64,000 bases of DNA from Hymenobacter perfusus (GCF_003944765.1 NZ_RWIU01000009.1:115590-179589), one strand, 5' to 3'. Positions 8,381-17,265 are shown, counted from the stretch's first letter. The notes: generated by a model not told the origin, from the letters alone. Numbers and translations are program-made.

Positions 8381-8894
8381 CTAGCCCACGACGGGCGCGT
8401 GGCGGGCGCGTCGCTGCTGTCAACATCGGCGGCGTGTATATACTCGCATTGCCTTGGTTGGCAGGCAACGTGCCCCCCTGTTGGTCACTGACTGAAGCGC
8501 CCCACTACCATTGCCCCAGAGGCAGTTTTCCAGCCGGTCCATGCCAACTCTTTGTTTTTTATACTAATCTGTTTGAATTGCTTCGTTCTTGCGGGTTCCT
8601 ACCACCAGACCTTTGTAGTACTTGGTCGATAGTAAGGCAAAGCCCAGTACACGCAGGATATGATGGACCAGTCAACGGCTGCCCGTTACCAATGCCTTGA
8701 GGCTGAAGGATGAGCATGACAGGCAAAATCTGGAAAAGCACAGCGGGCCATGCGAGGCAACGGTAGACCAGTCACAGGCCGAGGCTTCCTGCGTTATACT
8801 AATACTAACTTAGGTGCTGGCCGCTGCCAGACCGTAGCCGCGACGGGTCTTCGGGGCCGTCATTTCAACTACAGAACCCCTTAACCTTAATCAG
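8381..8894. other. Non-coding or decayed stretch before aldo/keto reductase
   Basis: About 510 bp without a supportable gene. Short frames exist but show no protein-like composition or motif. The last part must hold the promoter of the reductase gene; no exact TAnnTTTG box is visible. Confidence 0.5.
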
Positions 8895-9890
8895 ATGCAA
8901 CAGCGCACATTAGGCACCAACGGCCTTCAGGTATCGGCTCTCGGCCTGGGCTGCATGGGCATGAGCTTCGGCCTGGGCCCGGCCGCCGATACGCAGGAAA
9001 TGATTCAACTGATTCGCGCCGCCGTGGAGCAGGGCGTAACCTTCTTCGACACGGCCGAGGTGTACGGCCCCTGGACCAACGAGCAGCTACTGGGCGAAGC
9101 GCTGGCACCCGTCCGCGACCAGGTGGTTATCGCCACCAAGTTTGGGTTCGACATCGACCAAGTTACCGGCCTGAACCGCGGCGGCCTGAACAGCCAGCCC
9201 GCGCAAATCCGGCAGATGGTGGACGCCTCGCTCCGGCGCCTGCGCACCGACCGCATCGACTTGCTCTACCAGCACCGCGTGGACCCCAACGTGCCTATAG
9301 AGGATGTGGCCGGGACTGTGAAGGACCTGGTTGCGGCGGGCAAAGTGAAGCACTTCGGCCTGAGTGAGGCCGGCGTGGAGGCCATCCGGCGGGCCCACGC
9401 CGTGCAGCCCGTGGCCGCCCTGCAGAGCGAGTACTCGCTGTGGTGGCGCGAGCCGGAACAAGCCATTATGCCCGTCCTGGAAGAGCTGGGCATTGGCTTT
9501 GTGCCGTTCAGCCCGCTGGGCAAAGGCTTTTTGACCGGTAAAATCGACGAGCACACCGAGTTCGACAAGTCGGACTTCCGCAACACGACGCCGCGCTTCT
9601 CGCCCGCAGTCCGCAAGGCCAACCAGGCCCTGGTGGATCTGCTCAGCCGCATTGCCCACGACAAGCAGGCCACGCCCGCCCAGATTGCCCTGGCCTGGCT
9701 GCTGGCCCAGAAGCCCTGGATTGCCCCCATTCCCGGCACCACCAAGCTGCACCGGCTGGCAGAAAACCTCGGCGCGGCGGCCCTGCCGTTGTCGGCCGAC
9801 GACCTGCGGGAAATCGAGCTGGCCGCGGCGCACATGGCCTTTACCGGCGACCGGTACGCCGAAGCCCAGCAAAAGATAATAAACCGCTAG
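8895..9890 (+). CDS. Aldo/keto reductase
   Basis: 331 aa, the full length of the NADPH-dependent aldo/keto reductase superfamily (TIM barrel, reduces aldehydes or ketones; cytosolic). The catalytic tetrad is visible: D52 and Y57 in F-F-D-T-A-E-V-Y-G-P, K82 in A-T-K-F-G-F, and H127 in Y-Q-H-R-V-D-P. The C-terminal I-P-G-T-T-K cofactor loop is present. The overall pattern (L-G-L-G-C-M-G-M-S-F) places it with the YakC/AKR13-like group. It leads a rightward run with an acetyltransferase, a cupin protein and an AraC regulator, a common stress or xenobiotic-type cassette; the natural substrate is unknown. A perfect 11-bp hairpin starts right at its stop codon. Confidence 0.95.
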   Translation: MQQRTLGTNGLQVSALGLGCMGMSFGLGPAADTQEMIQLIRAAVEQGVTFFDTAEVYGPWTNEQLLGEALAPVRDQVVIATKFGFDIDQVTGLNRGGLNSQPAQIRQMVDASLRRLRTDRIDLLYQHRVDPNVPIEDVAGTVKDLVAAGKVKHFGLSEAGVEAIRRAHAVQPVAALQSEYSLWWREPEQAIMPVLEELGIGFVPFSPLGKGFLTGKIDEHTEFDKSDFRNTTPRFSPAVRKANQALVDLLSRIAHDKQATPAQIALAWLLAQKPWIAPIPGTTKLHRLAENLGAAALPLSADDLREIELAAAHMAFTGDRYAEAQQKIINR

Positions 9891-9927
9891 CCCGACGCGG
9901 GACCTTTATCCGAGGACCCGCGTCGGG
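9891..9927 (+). repeat. Intergenic hairpin after the aldo/keto reductase
   Basis: A perfect 11-bp inverted repeat (CCCGACGCGGG / CCCGCGTCGGG) with a 15-base loop and no T run. It could be an attenuating or mRNA-stabilising hairpin rather than a full terminator. Confidence 0.6.
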
Positions 9928-9951
9928 AGGATACACCCGCTAACCACTGCC

Positions 9952-10530
9952 ATGATGCAGCCCCAAACCCTAACCATTTTTGCGCGTGAGCTGGCCGGCG
10001 AGGTCATTCGGTTGAACGACCCGGACTACCCGCAGATTTACGCCATCATCCGTAAAGCCATCCGCATTACCTCAGAGCTCAACGCCATGCGGGTGGACGA
10101 TAATGAGCAGGTGAACCATGTGTTCAGCGAGCTGATTAACCAGCCGGTAGACCCCACATTTTTCCTGATTCCGCCCTTCTACACCGACTTCGGGCACAAC
10201 ATCCGGATTGGCAAGAACGTCTTCGTGAACCACGCCTGCACCTTCATGGACCGGGGTGGCATCACGCTGGAAGACAACGTGCTAGTTGGCCCGAAGGTGA
10301 ACCTCATCACCACCAACCACCTGACCGAACCCGGGCAGCGGCGCGACACTGTTTCCCTGCCCATCGTGCTCAAGCAGGGCGCCTGGCTCGGGGCCAACGT
10401 GACGGTAATGCCCGGCGTGACCATCGGCGAAAACGCTATTGTGGGGGCCGGGGCCGTGGTGACCAAGGACGTGCCCGCTAACTGCATCGTGGCCGGGGTG
10501 CCGGCGCGCGTCGTCAAAGCCCTTTCATAA
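9952..10530 (+). CDS. Sugar O-acetyltransferase (LacA/Maa type, hexapeptide repeat)
   Basis: 192 aa with left-handed beta-helix hexapeptide repeats in the second half (I-G-K-N-V-F-V-N, I-T-L-E-D-N-V-L-V-G, V-T-I-G-E-N-A-I-V-G-A-G-A-V-V-T-K-D-V). The active-site region T-T-N-H-L-T-E-P-G-Q-R-R holds the conserved His. It closes with N-C-I-V-A-G-V-P-A-R, the usual end of the family. Such enzymes transfer acetyl from acetyl-CoA to galactosides, maltose or related sugars in the cytoplasm. The N-terminal maltose-acetyltransferase segment is present. ATG-ATG at 9952/9955 makes the exact start ambiguous by one codon. It sits 61 bp after the aldo/keto reductase. Confidence 0.93.
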   Translation: MMQPQTLTIFARELAGEVIRLNDPDYPQIYAIIRKAIRITSELNAMRVDDNEQVNHVFSELINQPVDPTFFLIPPFYTDFGHNIRIGKNVFVNHACTFMDRGGITLEDNVLVGPKVNLITTNHLTEPGQRRDTVSLPIVLKQGAWLGANVTVMPGVTIGENAIVGAGAVVTKDVPANCIVAGVPARVVKALS

Positions 10531-10550
10531 ATCACCCTTTCTTGAAGCCC

Positions 10551-11030
10551 ATGACTATCAAACGCATTGCCCTCCCGTTAGCCCTGACCCTCAGCCTGAC
10601 CTGCTTGGCCCAGACGACGACCCCGAAAGCGCCCGCCACCCCCTTGAGCGGCCCCTTTGCCAAAGGCGAGCGGGCGCCGGCAGCGAATTTCACCGGCGTG
10701 GTGTACGTAGCCATGCTGGTGAAGGAAGACCCCACGTTCAACTGCTTGAGTGCCAACGTGACGTTCGCGCCCGGGGCCCGCTCTAACTGGCACACGCACG
10801 CAGCCGGCCAGATTCTGCTGGTAACCGAAGGCGTGGGCTACTACCAGGAAAAGGGCCAGCCCATCCGGCAACTGCGCCAGGGCGACGTGGTGCAGGCCCA
10901 GCCGGGCGTGGAGCACTGGCACGGGGCCTCCCCCCAGCAGGGCATGACGCACATCTCGCTCAACGTCAACACCGAGAAGGGCATTGTGGACTGGGGCCGG
11001 CCTGTGACCGACCAGGAATACAACCGCTAA
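10551..11030 (+). CDS. Secreted cupin-domain protein
   Basis: 159 aa. A signal peptide (M-T-I-K-R plus hydrophobic core ending L-A-Q) suggests periplasmic location. The cupin barrel has motif 1 as W-H-T-H-A-A-G-Q-I-L-L-V-T-E-G (two His and a Glu for metal) and motif 2 as G-D-V-V-Q-A-Q-P-G-V-E-H-W-H-G. Similar cupins are often annotated as carboxymuconolactone-decarboxylase-linked or quercetinase-like, but the reaction is unknown. I chose the ATG at 10551 over the TTG at 10542. It is 20 bp from the acetyltransferase stop, so cotranscription is likely. Confidence 0.88.
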   Translation: MTIKRIALPLALTLSLTCLAQTTTPKAPATPLSGPFAKGERAPAANFTGVVYVAMLVKEDPTFNCLSANVTFAPGARSNWHTHAAGQILLVTEGVGYYQEKGQPIRQLRQGDVVQAQPGVEHWHGASPQQGMTHISLNVNTEKGIVDWGRPVTDQEYNR

Positions 11031-11085
11031 CCCGGCCGGGGCCGCCGACAATCTGCTGTGACCCAACTTCAACGCCGTTCACCCC

Positions 11086-12066
11086 ATGGCTGATACCAAC
11101 CCCCGGCTGCCGGGCTCCGTTAAGGATACCCACCAGCGCCGCCTGCTGGCCAAAGCGCTGAGCAACCCCATGACCGAGGCCCGCCCCTTCACCCCGCCGT
11201 CGCCCTACCATATCGGGGAGGACGTGGAAGTCCTGACTATGCACGAGGCCCGCTGCGGCCTGGGCAACTTCAACCGCCGCGACAAGTTCAAGGTGGTGCT
11301 GGTGCTGGAGGGGGCCAACGAGCTTCACTACACCACCCGCAGCTTTGGCATCAACCAACCTGCGCTGGTGTTCACCAACCGCCTGATTCCCTACGCCTGG
11401 GAGGTGCCCGCGGGCTTCCATGAGCAGCAGGGCTACCTGTGCTGTTTTTCCGAGTCGTTTCTGCACTCGGCCATGCGCGGCGTGAGCCTGAAAGACACGG
11501 TGCTCTACAAGGTGGAGGGCAACCCGGTGTACTTCCTCTCCGAGGAGCAGGCCCGCTACTTCACCGACGCCTTCACCCGCATGCGGCGCGACCTAGAGTC
11601 GGACTACGTCCACAAAGAAGACCTGCTGCGCAACCAGCTTTCCATCGTAATTCACGAGGCAGCCCGCCTGGAGCCAGCCACGGCCCAGCACGCGCCCGTC
11701 AACGCGGCCGAGCGCATCACCTCGCTGTTTCTGAACCTGCTGGAGGTGCAGTTTCCCATCACAGCGCAGCTGCGCGAGCCGGTGCTCAAATCGGCCAGCG
11801 ACTACGCCGAGCGCATGGCCATCCACGTGAACCACCTGAACGCCATGGTGAAGGAAGTGACGGGCAAATCCACCAGCACGCACATCAATGAGCGGCTGCT
11901 GATGGAAGCCCGGCTGCTGCTGGCCCACACCGACTGGAGCGTGAGCGAAATTGCCTACAGCCTGGGCTTTGAGTACCCCACGTACTTCAACAACTTCTTC
12001 AAGAAGCACACCGACACCACCCCGCTCACCTTCCGCCGCGCGCAGGTGCCGGCTTTGCCAGCTTGA
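11086..12066 (+). CDS. AraC family transcriptional regulator
   Basis: 326 aa. The N-terminal about 200 residues form a cupin-like sensor domain (F-K-V-V-L-V-L-E-G region). The C-terminal about 100 residues form the double helix-turn-helix of AraC/XylS: A-I-H-V-N-H-L-N-A-M-V-K, then L-L-L-A-H-T-D-W-S-V-S-E-I-A-Y-S-L-G-F-E-Y-P-T-Y-F-N-N-F-F-K, with the signature second helix. It lies 55 bp after the cupin gene on the same strand and probably regulates the reductase-acetyltransferase-cupin run. A later ATG at 11170 is a possible alternative start. The ligand is unknown. Confidence 0.93.
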   Translation: MADTNPRLPGSVKDTHQRRLLAKALSNPMTEARPFTPPSPYHIGEDVEVLTMHEARCGLGNFNRRDKFKVVLVLEGANELHYTTRSFGINQPALVFTNRLIPYAWEVPAGFHEQQGYLCCFSESFLHSAMRGVSLKDTVLYKVEGNPVYFLSEEQARYFTDAFTRMRRDLESDYVHKEDLLRNQLSIVIHEAARLEPATAQHAPVNAAERITSLFLNLLEVQFPITAQLREPVLKSASDYAERMAIHVNHLNAMVKEVTGKSTSTHINERLLMEARLLLAHTDWSVSEIAYSLGFEYPTYFNNFFKKHTDTTPLTFRRAQVPALPA

Positions 12067-12518
12067 TAAGTTGCTATTACGGCAGTTGGAACGATGTAGA
12101 GACGCAACAGTTGGAGTCTCGTCGTTGAACGGAACCGTTGCACAACTCGCCTGCAGGCCGTTCAACGACGAGACGCAATTATGCGTCTCTACCTCCGTGC
12201 GCCAGCACGAAACCCGTTGCGGTGGCTACTTTTTGGGGTATGCTTTTGCGCCCGCCCGACCTGCGAAATCCAGGGAAATTGGCTGACTGGTTGAACGGCT
12301 AAGCGCGCACTCTTTGAAAAGTGTACACATCCATTTGAAAGCTGTACTAATTAGCCTTGGCTGGACTAATACCTTTACAACAGCGCTTCGTACAACCTGC
12401 TGCGCAACCGTTAAAACCACATTGGGATATAGGTGGTTAGCACCCGACGGCTAGGTCCTGGCGGCCTCGGCGCGGTGCACGGCGGAGCGGGCTCATTTTC
12501 CCACCTTTACTTCATCCT
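12067..12518. other. Intergenic region upstream of the molybdenum hydroxylase genes
   Basis: 452 bp. The first part holds the palindromic repeat at 12096-12192. The rest has no protein-like frame and presumably carries the promoter of the 12519 operon; no clear -33/-7 pair is visible. Confidence 0.55.
12096..12192. repeat. Palindromic intergenic repeat, family B copy 1
   Basis: Outer arms GTAGAGACGCA (12096-12106) and TGCGTCTCTAC (12182-12192) enclose an inner inverted repeat (GTCTCGTCGTTGAACGG / its complement). The same GTAGAGACGC end occurs at 14279-14382. The form suggests a REP-like or miniature element. Confidence 0.8.
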
Positions 12519-13169
12519 ATGCATTCTGATTTATTCCCGGACGCCCAGCCCGAGGCGTCGCAGCCGTCCGACGGCTCGCGCCGCACGTTCATGCAGCAGG
12601 CCGGGGGCATCCTGGGCTTTGCCCTGGCTTCGCCCATCGCCAGCCAGGCCGAAACCCTGGCCCAGAAGCTCGCCCCGGTCAACCCCGTCATATCGGGGGC
12701 CAGCCCTATGCAGCTGAAAATCAACGGCACCATGCGCACCATTCAGGCCGAACCCCGCGTGACGCTGCTGGATGCTTTGCGCGAGCACCTCGACCTGACC
12801 GGCACCAAGAAGGGCTGCGACCATGGCCAGTGCGGGGCTTGCACGGTGCACGTCGATGGCCGGCGCATCAACTCCTGCCTGACCCTGGCCGTGATGAACC
12901 AGGGCAAGGAAATCACCACCATCGAAGGCCTGGCCAAGGGCGACGCGCTGCACCCCATGCAGGAGGCCTTTATTAAGCACGACGGCTTCCAGTGCGGCTA
13001 CTGCACGCCGGGCCAGATTATGTCGGGCGTGGCCTGCGTGAAGGAAGGCCACGCCACCACCGACGGCCAGGCCCGCGAGTGGATGAGCGGCAACATCTGC
13101 CGCTGCGGCGCCTACCCCAACATTCTGGCCGCCGTGCGGGAGGTCGAGCAGAGTGGCTTCAAAGGCTAA
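12519..13169 (+). CDS. paoA: 2Fe-2S subunit of molybdenum hydroxylase (PaoA/YagT-like), Tat-exported
   Basis: 216 aa. A twin-arginine motif (S-R-R-T-F-M-Q-Q-A) near residue 23 and a hydrophobic stretch indicate Tat export, as in PaoA of Escherichia coli. The mature part is the two-domain small subunit of the xanthine oxidase family. A plant-type ferredoxin cluster lies in C-D-H-G-Q-C-G-A-C plus a later Cys in R-I-N-S-C-L-T-L. A second cluster lies in F-Q-C-G-Y-C-T-P-G-Q and I-C-R-C-G-A-Y-P-N-I. It would pass electrons between the molybdenum cofactor subunit and FAD subunit encoded just downstream. Substrates in this group are aromatic aldehydes; specificity here is inferred only. Confidence 0.94.
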   Translation: MHSDLFPDAQPEASQPSDGSRRTFMQQAGGILGFALASPIASQAETLAQKLAPVNPVISGASPMQLKINGTMRTIQAEPRVTLLDALREHLDLTGTKKGCDHGQCGACTVHVDGRRINSCLTLAVMNQGKEITTIEGLAKGDALHPMQEAFIKHDGFQCGYCTPGQIMSGVACVKEGHATTDGQAREWMSGNICRCGAYPNILAAVREVEQSGFKG

Positions 13170-13175
13170 CAGACC

Positions 13176-13266
13176 GTCATGCTGAGCTTGTCGAAGCATC
13201 TCTACCGCTTCGTTGCGCAAGTTGATTACTGCTGCAGTAGAGATGCTTCGACAAGCTCAGCATGAC
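13176..13266. repeat. Palindromic intergenic repeat, family A copy 1
   Basis: A perfect 30-bp inverted repeat: arms 13176-13205 and 13237-13266 (starting GTCATGCTGAGCTTGTCG), loop 31 bp. It lies between the paoA-like and paoB-like genes. Related copies are at 36628, 38536 and 60783. Confidence 0.92.
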
Positions 13267-13287
13267 CGTCGTATAACTCATCAGAAA

Positions 13288-14271
13288 ATGAACGACTTCA
13301 GCTACACTCAGGCCACCACGGCCAAAGAAGCCACCGGCCGCACCAAAGACCAGCCCCAGGCGGCCTACATTGCCGGCGGCACCACGCTGCTCGACTTGAT
13401 GAAAGCCAACCTGCAGGAGCACCCGCAGCTGGTGGACATCAACACGATACCCTTCAAAGGAATCGAGCAGACCAAAGACGGGCTGCGCATCGGAGCCATG
13501 GAGCGCATGAGCGACGTGGGCGAAAACAAGCTGGTACTGGAGCAGTTTCCGGCTATTTCCGAGTCGCTGCTGCTGGCGGCCTCGCCCCAGCTGCGCAACA
13601 TGGCCAGCATCGGGGGCAACATCTTGCAGCGCACCCGCTGCGGCTACTTCCGCGACGCGGCGTTTCCGTGCAACAAGCGCGTGCCCGGTTCGGGCTGCCC
13701 CGCTCTGGAAGGCGACAACCACAACCTAGCCGTGCTGGGCACCTCCGACAGCTGCATTGCCACCGCTTACCCCGGCGACCTGAGCGTGGCCCTGGCCGCC
13801 TTCGACGCCGTGCTGACCCTGGAAAACCAGAAAGGCAAGCAGCGGCAGGTGCCGGTGAAGGACTTCTACCTGCTGCCCGGCAACACGCCCCAAAAGGAAA
13901 CCGTGCTGGAAGCCGGCGAGCTGATTGTAGCCATCACCATTCCGGCCGCCGCCCACGCCCAGCGCTCCACCTACCTGAAGGTGCGCGAGCGGAGCAGCTA
14001 CGCCTACGCCCTGGCCTCGGCCGCCGTGGGCCTCGACGTGCATGGCGGCACCATCCGCTCGGCCCGCGTGGCGCTGGGCGGCGTGGGCACCAAGCCCTGG
14101 CGCAGCCCCGAAGCCGAAAAGGCCCTGGTGGGCCAGCCGGCTACGGAAGCCACGTTCCGGGCCGCCGCCGCCGCTGCTTTGCGCGGCGCCCAGCCCCGCA
14201 AGGAAAACGCCTTCAAAGTGGAGCTGGCCCAGAACACGCTGGTGCAGGCGTTGATGAAAGTAGCCGGTTAA
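13288..14271 (+). CDS. paoB: FAD-binding subunit of molybdenum hydroxylase (PaoB/YagS-like)
   Basis: 327 aa from ATG 13288; the longer frame from 13213 runs through the repeat and is rejected. The FAD-binding domain of the PCMH type shows A-Y-I-A-G-G-T-T-L-L-D-L-M-K near residue 30 and the S-P-Q-L-R-N-M-A-S-I-G-G-N-I-L-Q-R-T-R-C flavin loop near residues 100-120. A Cys-rich segment (T-R-C-G-Y-F-R-D ... G-S-G-C-P-A) follows, which in PaoB-type proteins binds an extra 4Fe-4S cluster. The C-terminal CO-dehydrogenase flavoprotein domain (R-S-S-Y-A-Y-A-L-A-S-A-A-V) completes it. It is the middle gene of the three-subunit enzyme. Confidence 0.94.
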   Translation: MNDFSYTQATTAKEATGRTKDQPQAAYIAGGTTLLDLMKANLQEHPQLVDINTIPFKGIEQTKDGLRIGAMERMSDVGENKLVLEQFPAISESLLLAASPQLRNMASIGGNILQRTRCGYFRDAAFPCNKRVPGSGCPALEGDNHNLAVLGTSDSCIATAYPGDLSVALAAFDAVLTLENQKGKQRQVPVKDFYLLPGNTPQKETVLEAGELIVAITIPAAAHAQRSTYLKVRERSSYAYALASAAVGLDVHGGTIRSARVALGGVGTKPWRSPEAEKALVGQPATEATFRAAAAAALRGAQPRKENAFKVELAQNTLVQALMKVAG

Positions 14272-14278
14272 GAACAAT

Positions 14279-14382
14279 GTAGAGACGCGACACTTCGCGT
14301 CTTCCCGTTGAACGACTTGCTCCTGAAAAGCCGCAACAAACAGCGTCAGCAACGATTGAGACACGAAGTGTCGCGTCTCTAC
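14279..14382. repeat. Palindromic intergenic repeat, family B copy 2
   Basis: Perfect 19-bp inverted arms, GTAGAGACGCGACACTTCG (14279-14297) and its complement (14364-14382), about 66 bp apart, between the paoB-like and paoC-like genes. It shares the terminal GTAGAGACGC with the copy at 12096 but has a different interior. Confidence 0.9.
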
Positions 14383-14406
14383 CTCTCCCTCACGGACCTC
14401 ATTCCC

Positions 14407-16758
14407 ATGGATACCGAATCCACCTTCTTTGAAAATCCTCCCCAAACGGTCGCCGTCGGCCAGCCGCTGAGCCGCGTGGATGGCCGGGCCAAGGTGACGG
14501 GCGCGGCCAAGTACTCGGCCGAGTACAACCACCTGCCGGGCATGGTGCACGCCGTCATCAAAACCAGCGACGTGGCCAAGGGCCGCGTGACGGGTTTCGA
14601 CCTCAGCGCCGCCCAGCGCGAGCCGGGTGTGCTGGCCATCCTTACCCACCAGAACCTGCCCAAGCCCGCCCTGACGGCGGAAACCAAGGAAGGCAAGGAG
14701 GCCATTGGCTATTCGGTGCAGATGACCTTCATGCCTTTGCAGTCGGACCAGATATTCTACGCCGGGCAGCCGGTAGCCATTGTGGTGGCCGATACGCTGG
14801 AGCACGCCCAGCAGGCCGCCGCCAAACTGCGCGTGAGCATCGCCGCCGAGGCTCCTATCGCCTCGTATCAGGATACGAAAGCGCCGCGCTACAACCCCGG
14901 CGGCAAGCCCGATGCCGACGCCGAGGGCACCAAGCGCCGCGGCAAGGCCGCCGAGGCCTTCGCCGCCGCGCCGGCCCAGGTGACGGCCACCTACTCCCAC
15001 GCCACCAACCACCACAGCCCGATGGAACCCAGTGCCACCATCGCCCACTGGGAAGCCGCCGACCGCCTCACCGTGTACGACGCAACGCAGGGCGTTTCGT
15101 GGCAGCAGCGCGCCCTGAGCGCTATTCTGGGCTTGCCCCAGGACCAGGTGCGGGTCATCACCAAGTACCTCGGCGGCGGCTTCGGCTGCAAAGGTCCCAT
15201 CTGGCCCCACAGCGTACTCACGGCCCTCACGGCCAAGGCCGTGGGCCGGCCGGTGAAGCTGGTGCTGACGCGGCCGCAGATGTTTACCAGCGTCGGCCAC
15301 CGCGAAGACCAGGAGCAGACCCTGCGCCTGGGTGCCACCAAGCAAGGCAAGCTGCTGGCCCTGCTGCACGAGAAGACCTCGACCACCTCGCCCTGGGACG
15401 ACTACGCCGAAACCAACAGCAAATTCATGGGCATGCTCTACCAGTGCCCCAATTTCGAAGCCACCACCAAGCTGGTGAAGGGCAACGTGATGACGCCCAC
15501 CTGGATGCGCGCGCCCGGCGAAGCGCCCGGTTCATTTGCCCTGGAAAGCTCGATGGACGACTTGGCCTACCAGCTCGGCCTCGACCCCGTGCAGATTCGG
15601 TTGGTCAACCACGCTGATAAGGACCCCGCCACCGGCCAGCCCTGGAGCAGCAAGAGCCTGAAGCAGTGCTACCAGCGCGGCGCCGAGCTGTTTGGCTGGA
15701 GCAAGCGCAACCCCAAAAACGGCCTTACCCGCGACGGCAAGTACCTCGTGGGCTGGGGCATGGCCACGGCCACCTATCCGGTGAACGACTCGCAGGGCAA
15801 CGCCCGCGTGCGCCTCTTCGCCGATGGCCACGCCGTGGTGCAGGTAGCGGCCACCGACCTAGGCACGGGCACCTACACCGTCATCACGCAGGTGGCGGCC
15901 GACTGCCTGGGCATCGCGCCCGACAAGGTGCGCTTCGAGCTGGGCGACTCGGCGCTGCCGACCACCAATATTTCGGGGGGCTCGATGGGGGCCGGCACCT
16001 TCGCTTCGTCGGTGTACACGGCCGCGCAGGATTTGTGGCAGAAGCTCACCAAAATGGCCGTAACGGATGCCAAGTCGCCGCTGTTCCGCGCCAAACCGGC
16101 GGAGGTGGAAGTGGTGAAAGGCCGCCTGCAGCTGAAAGCTAATCCGGCCAAAGGCGAGGACTTCGCGGCCCTGATGAAGCGCGGCAGCCTGACCGACCTC
16201 GAAGGCTTCGGCCAGGGCAAGTACGGCGCGGGCTACGAGGCGGCTCAGAGCGGCGCGCCCGCCCCGGCCAAACCAGACGACGCCGGTAAGGAAAGCGGCC
16301 ACGCCATGTACTCATTTGGGGCGCACTTCTGCGAGGTGCGCGTCGACCCCGAGCTGGGCACCGTGCGCATCACCAAATGGGTGAGCGTGGTGGCCGGCGG
16401 CCGCATCCTGAACCCCAAAACGGCCCGCTCGCAGGTGCTGGGCGGGGCTACCATGGGCATCGGGGCGGCCCTGATGGAGCAGACCGTGCGCGACCCCAAC
16501 CTGGCCCGCTACACCAACGCCTCCCTGGCCGACTACCACGTGCCCGTGAATGCCGACATTCCGGACATGACCGTGGAGTTTATCGACGAGCACGACCCTT
16601 ACATCAACGCCCTGGGCGTGAAGGGTATCGGGGAAATTGCCATTGTAGGCACCGCTGCGGCCGTGGGCAACGCCATTTTCCACGCCACCGGCCGCCGCCT
16701 CCGCTCCCTGCCCATGACGCCCGACAAGGTGCTGGAGGCCATGCGCCAGCCGGTGTAA
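14407..16758 (+). CDS. paoC: Molybdenum cofactor subunit of hydroxylase (PaoC/YagR-like)
   Basis: 783 aa from ATG 14407; the earlier in-frame start at 14308 lies inside the repeat. This is the large aldehyde oxidase/xanthine dehydrogenase-type subunit. It has the N-terminal hammerhead domain (V-D-G-R-A-K-V-T-G-A-A-K-Y), the cofactor loop G-G-G-F-G-C-K-G near residue 258, R-A-P-G-E-A-P-G, and the C-terminal K-G-I-G-E-I-A segment with the base Glu expected for hydroxylation. It needs the molybdopterin-type cofactor and would form a heterotrimer with the two preceding subunits. There is no export signal of its own; in the E. coli enzyme the complex travels with the Tat-signal subunit. Cofactor-insertion chaperone genes are not in the window. 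Confidence 0.95.
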   Translation: MDTESTFFENPPQTVAVGQPLSRVDGRAKVTGAAKYSAEYNHLPGMVHAVIKTSDVAKGRVTGFDLSAAQREPGVLAILTHQNLPKPALTAETKEGKEAIGYSVQMTFMPLQSDQIFYAGQPVAIVVADTLEHAQQAAAKLRVSIAAEAPIASYQDTKAPRYNPGGKPDADAEGTKRRGKAAEAFAAAPAQVTATYSHATNHHSPMEPSATIAHWEAADRLTVYDATQGVSWQQRALSAILGLPQDQVRVITKYLGGGFGCKGPIWPHSVLTALTAKAVGRPVKLVLTRPQMFTSVGHREDQEQTLRLGATKQGKLLALLHEKTSTTSPWDDYAETNSKFMGMLYQCPNFEATTKLVKGNVMTPTWMRAPGEAPGSFALESSMDDLAYQLGLDPVQIRLVNHADKDPATGQPWSSKSLKQCYQRGAELFGWSKRNPKNGLTRDGKYLVGWGMATATYPVNDSQGNARVRLFADGHAVVQVAATDLGTGTYTVITQVAADCLGIAPDKVRFELGDSALPTTNISGGSMGAGTFASSVYTAAQDLWQKLTKMAVTDAKSPLFRAKPAEVEVVKGRLQLKANPAKGEDFAALMKRGSLTDLEGFGQGKYGAGYEAAQSGAPAPAKPDDAGKESGHAMYSFGAHFCEVRVDPELGTVRITKWVSVVAGGRILNPKTARSQVLGGATMGIGAALMEQTVRDPNLARYTNASLADYHVPVNADIPDMTVEFIDEHDPYINALGVKGIGEIAIVGTAAAVGNAIFHATGRRLRSLPMTPDKVLEAMRQPV

Positions 16759-16809
16759 GCAGGTTGTCACAGCTGGGCGTTAGGCTGAGTTCACAATAAC
16801 CCGGAAACC

Positions 16810-17265
16810 ATGAAACGGCCACGTCTGCTGTTGCTACTACTATTGCTGCTGGTTGGGGCCGGGACGTGTAAAAGCGCTACGCCCGGTCCCGACCCTGCCA
16901 CCCTGCCCCCTATGAGCACTAAAATCCGCCTGCGCATCGGCCCCGACACGTTCACGGCCACACTGCCACACAACCCGACGAGCACCGCCTTCGTGGCCCG
17001 GCTGCCCCTCACCATCTCAATGAGTGAGTTGAACAGCAACGAAAAATACCACGACCTGCCGGCCAGCTTGCCTACTAACATCATCAGCCCCGGCACCATT
17101 CAGGCGGGTGATTTGCTGCTTTATGGGGCTAACACGCTGGTGTTGTTTTACCAGCCGCTGGCCACGGCCTACCGCTACACCCGCCTGGGCCGCGTCGATA
17201 ACCCGGCCGGGCTGGCAGCGGCGCTGGGCCGGGGCAGCGCCACGGTTACGTTTGAGCTGAATTAA
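16810..17265 (+). CDS. Exported cyclophilin-like fold protein
   Basis: 151 aa. A hydrophobic Leu-rich leader ends at a Cys (G-A-G-T-C-K), so it may be a lipoprotein. The rest matches the cyclophilin-like fold group often annotated as cyclophilin-like family 2. Visible blocks are I-R-L-R-I-G-P-D-T-F-T-A-T-L, then L-P-L-T-I-S-M-S-E-L-N-x-N-E-K-Y, then G-T-I-Q-A-G-D-L-L-L-Y-G-A-N-T-L-V-L-F-Y, and a final G-R-V-D-N-P-A-G-L. The function of the group is unknown. It lies 51 bp after the molybdenum subunit, same strand, and ends at a terminator, so it may be the last gene of that operon. Confidence 0.85.
   Translation: MKRPRLLLLLLLLLVGAGTCKSATPGPDPATLPPMSTKIRLRIGPDTFTATLPHNPTSTAFVARLPLTISMSELNSNEKYHDLPASLPTNIISPGTIQAGDLLLYGANTLVLFYQPLATAYRYTRLGRVDNPAGLAAALGRGSATVTFELN

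Noticed and set aside
8135..8700. Short open frames between the membrane fragment and the aldo/keto reductase
   Set aside because: No motif and no plausible composition; they overlap decayed sequence.
12519..12720. Molybdenum riboswitch upstream of the hydroxylase operon
   Set aside because: The upstream hairpins belong to the repeat family, and I see no Moco-riboswitch core.
13176..13266. CRISPR-like repeat unit
   Set aside because: It is one inverted pair without regular direct repeats or spacers; no cas genes are in the window.
13726..15369. 547-codon minus-strand frame opposite the paoB-like and paoC-like genes
   Set aside because: Gly/His/Arg-rich antisense shadow; it crosses two real genes and a repeat.
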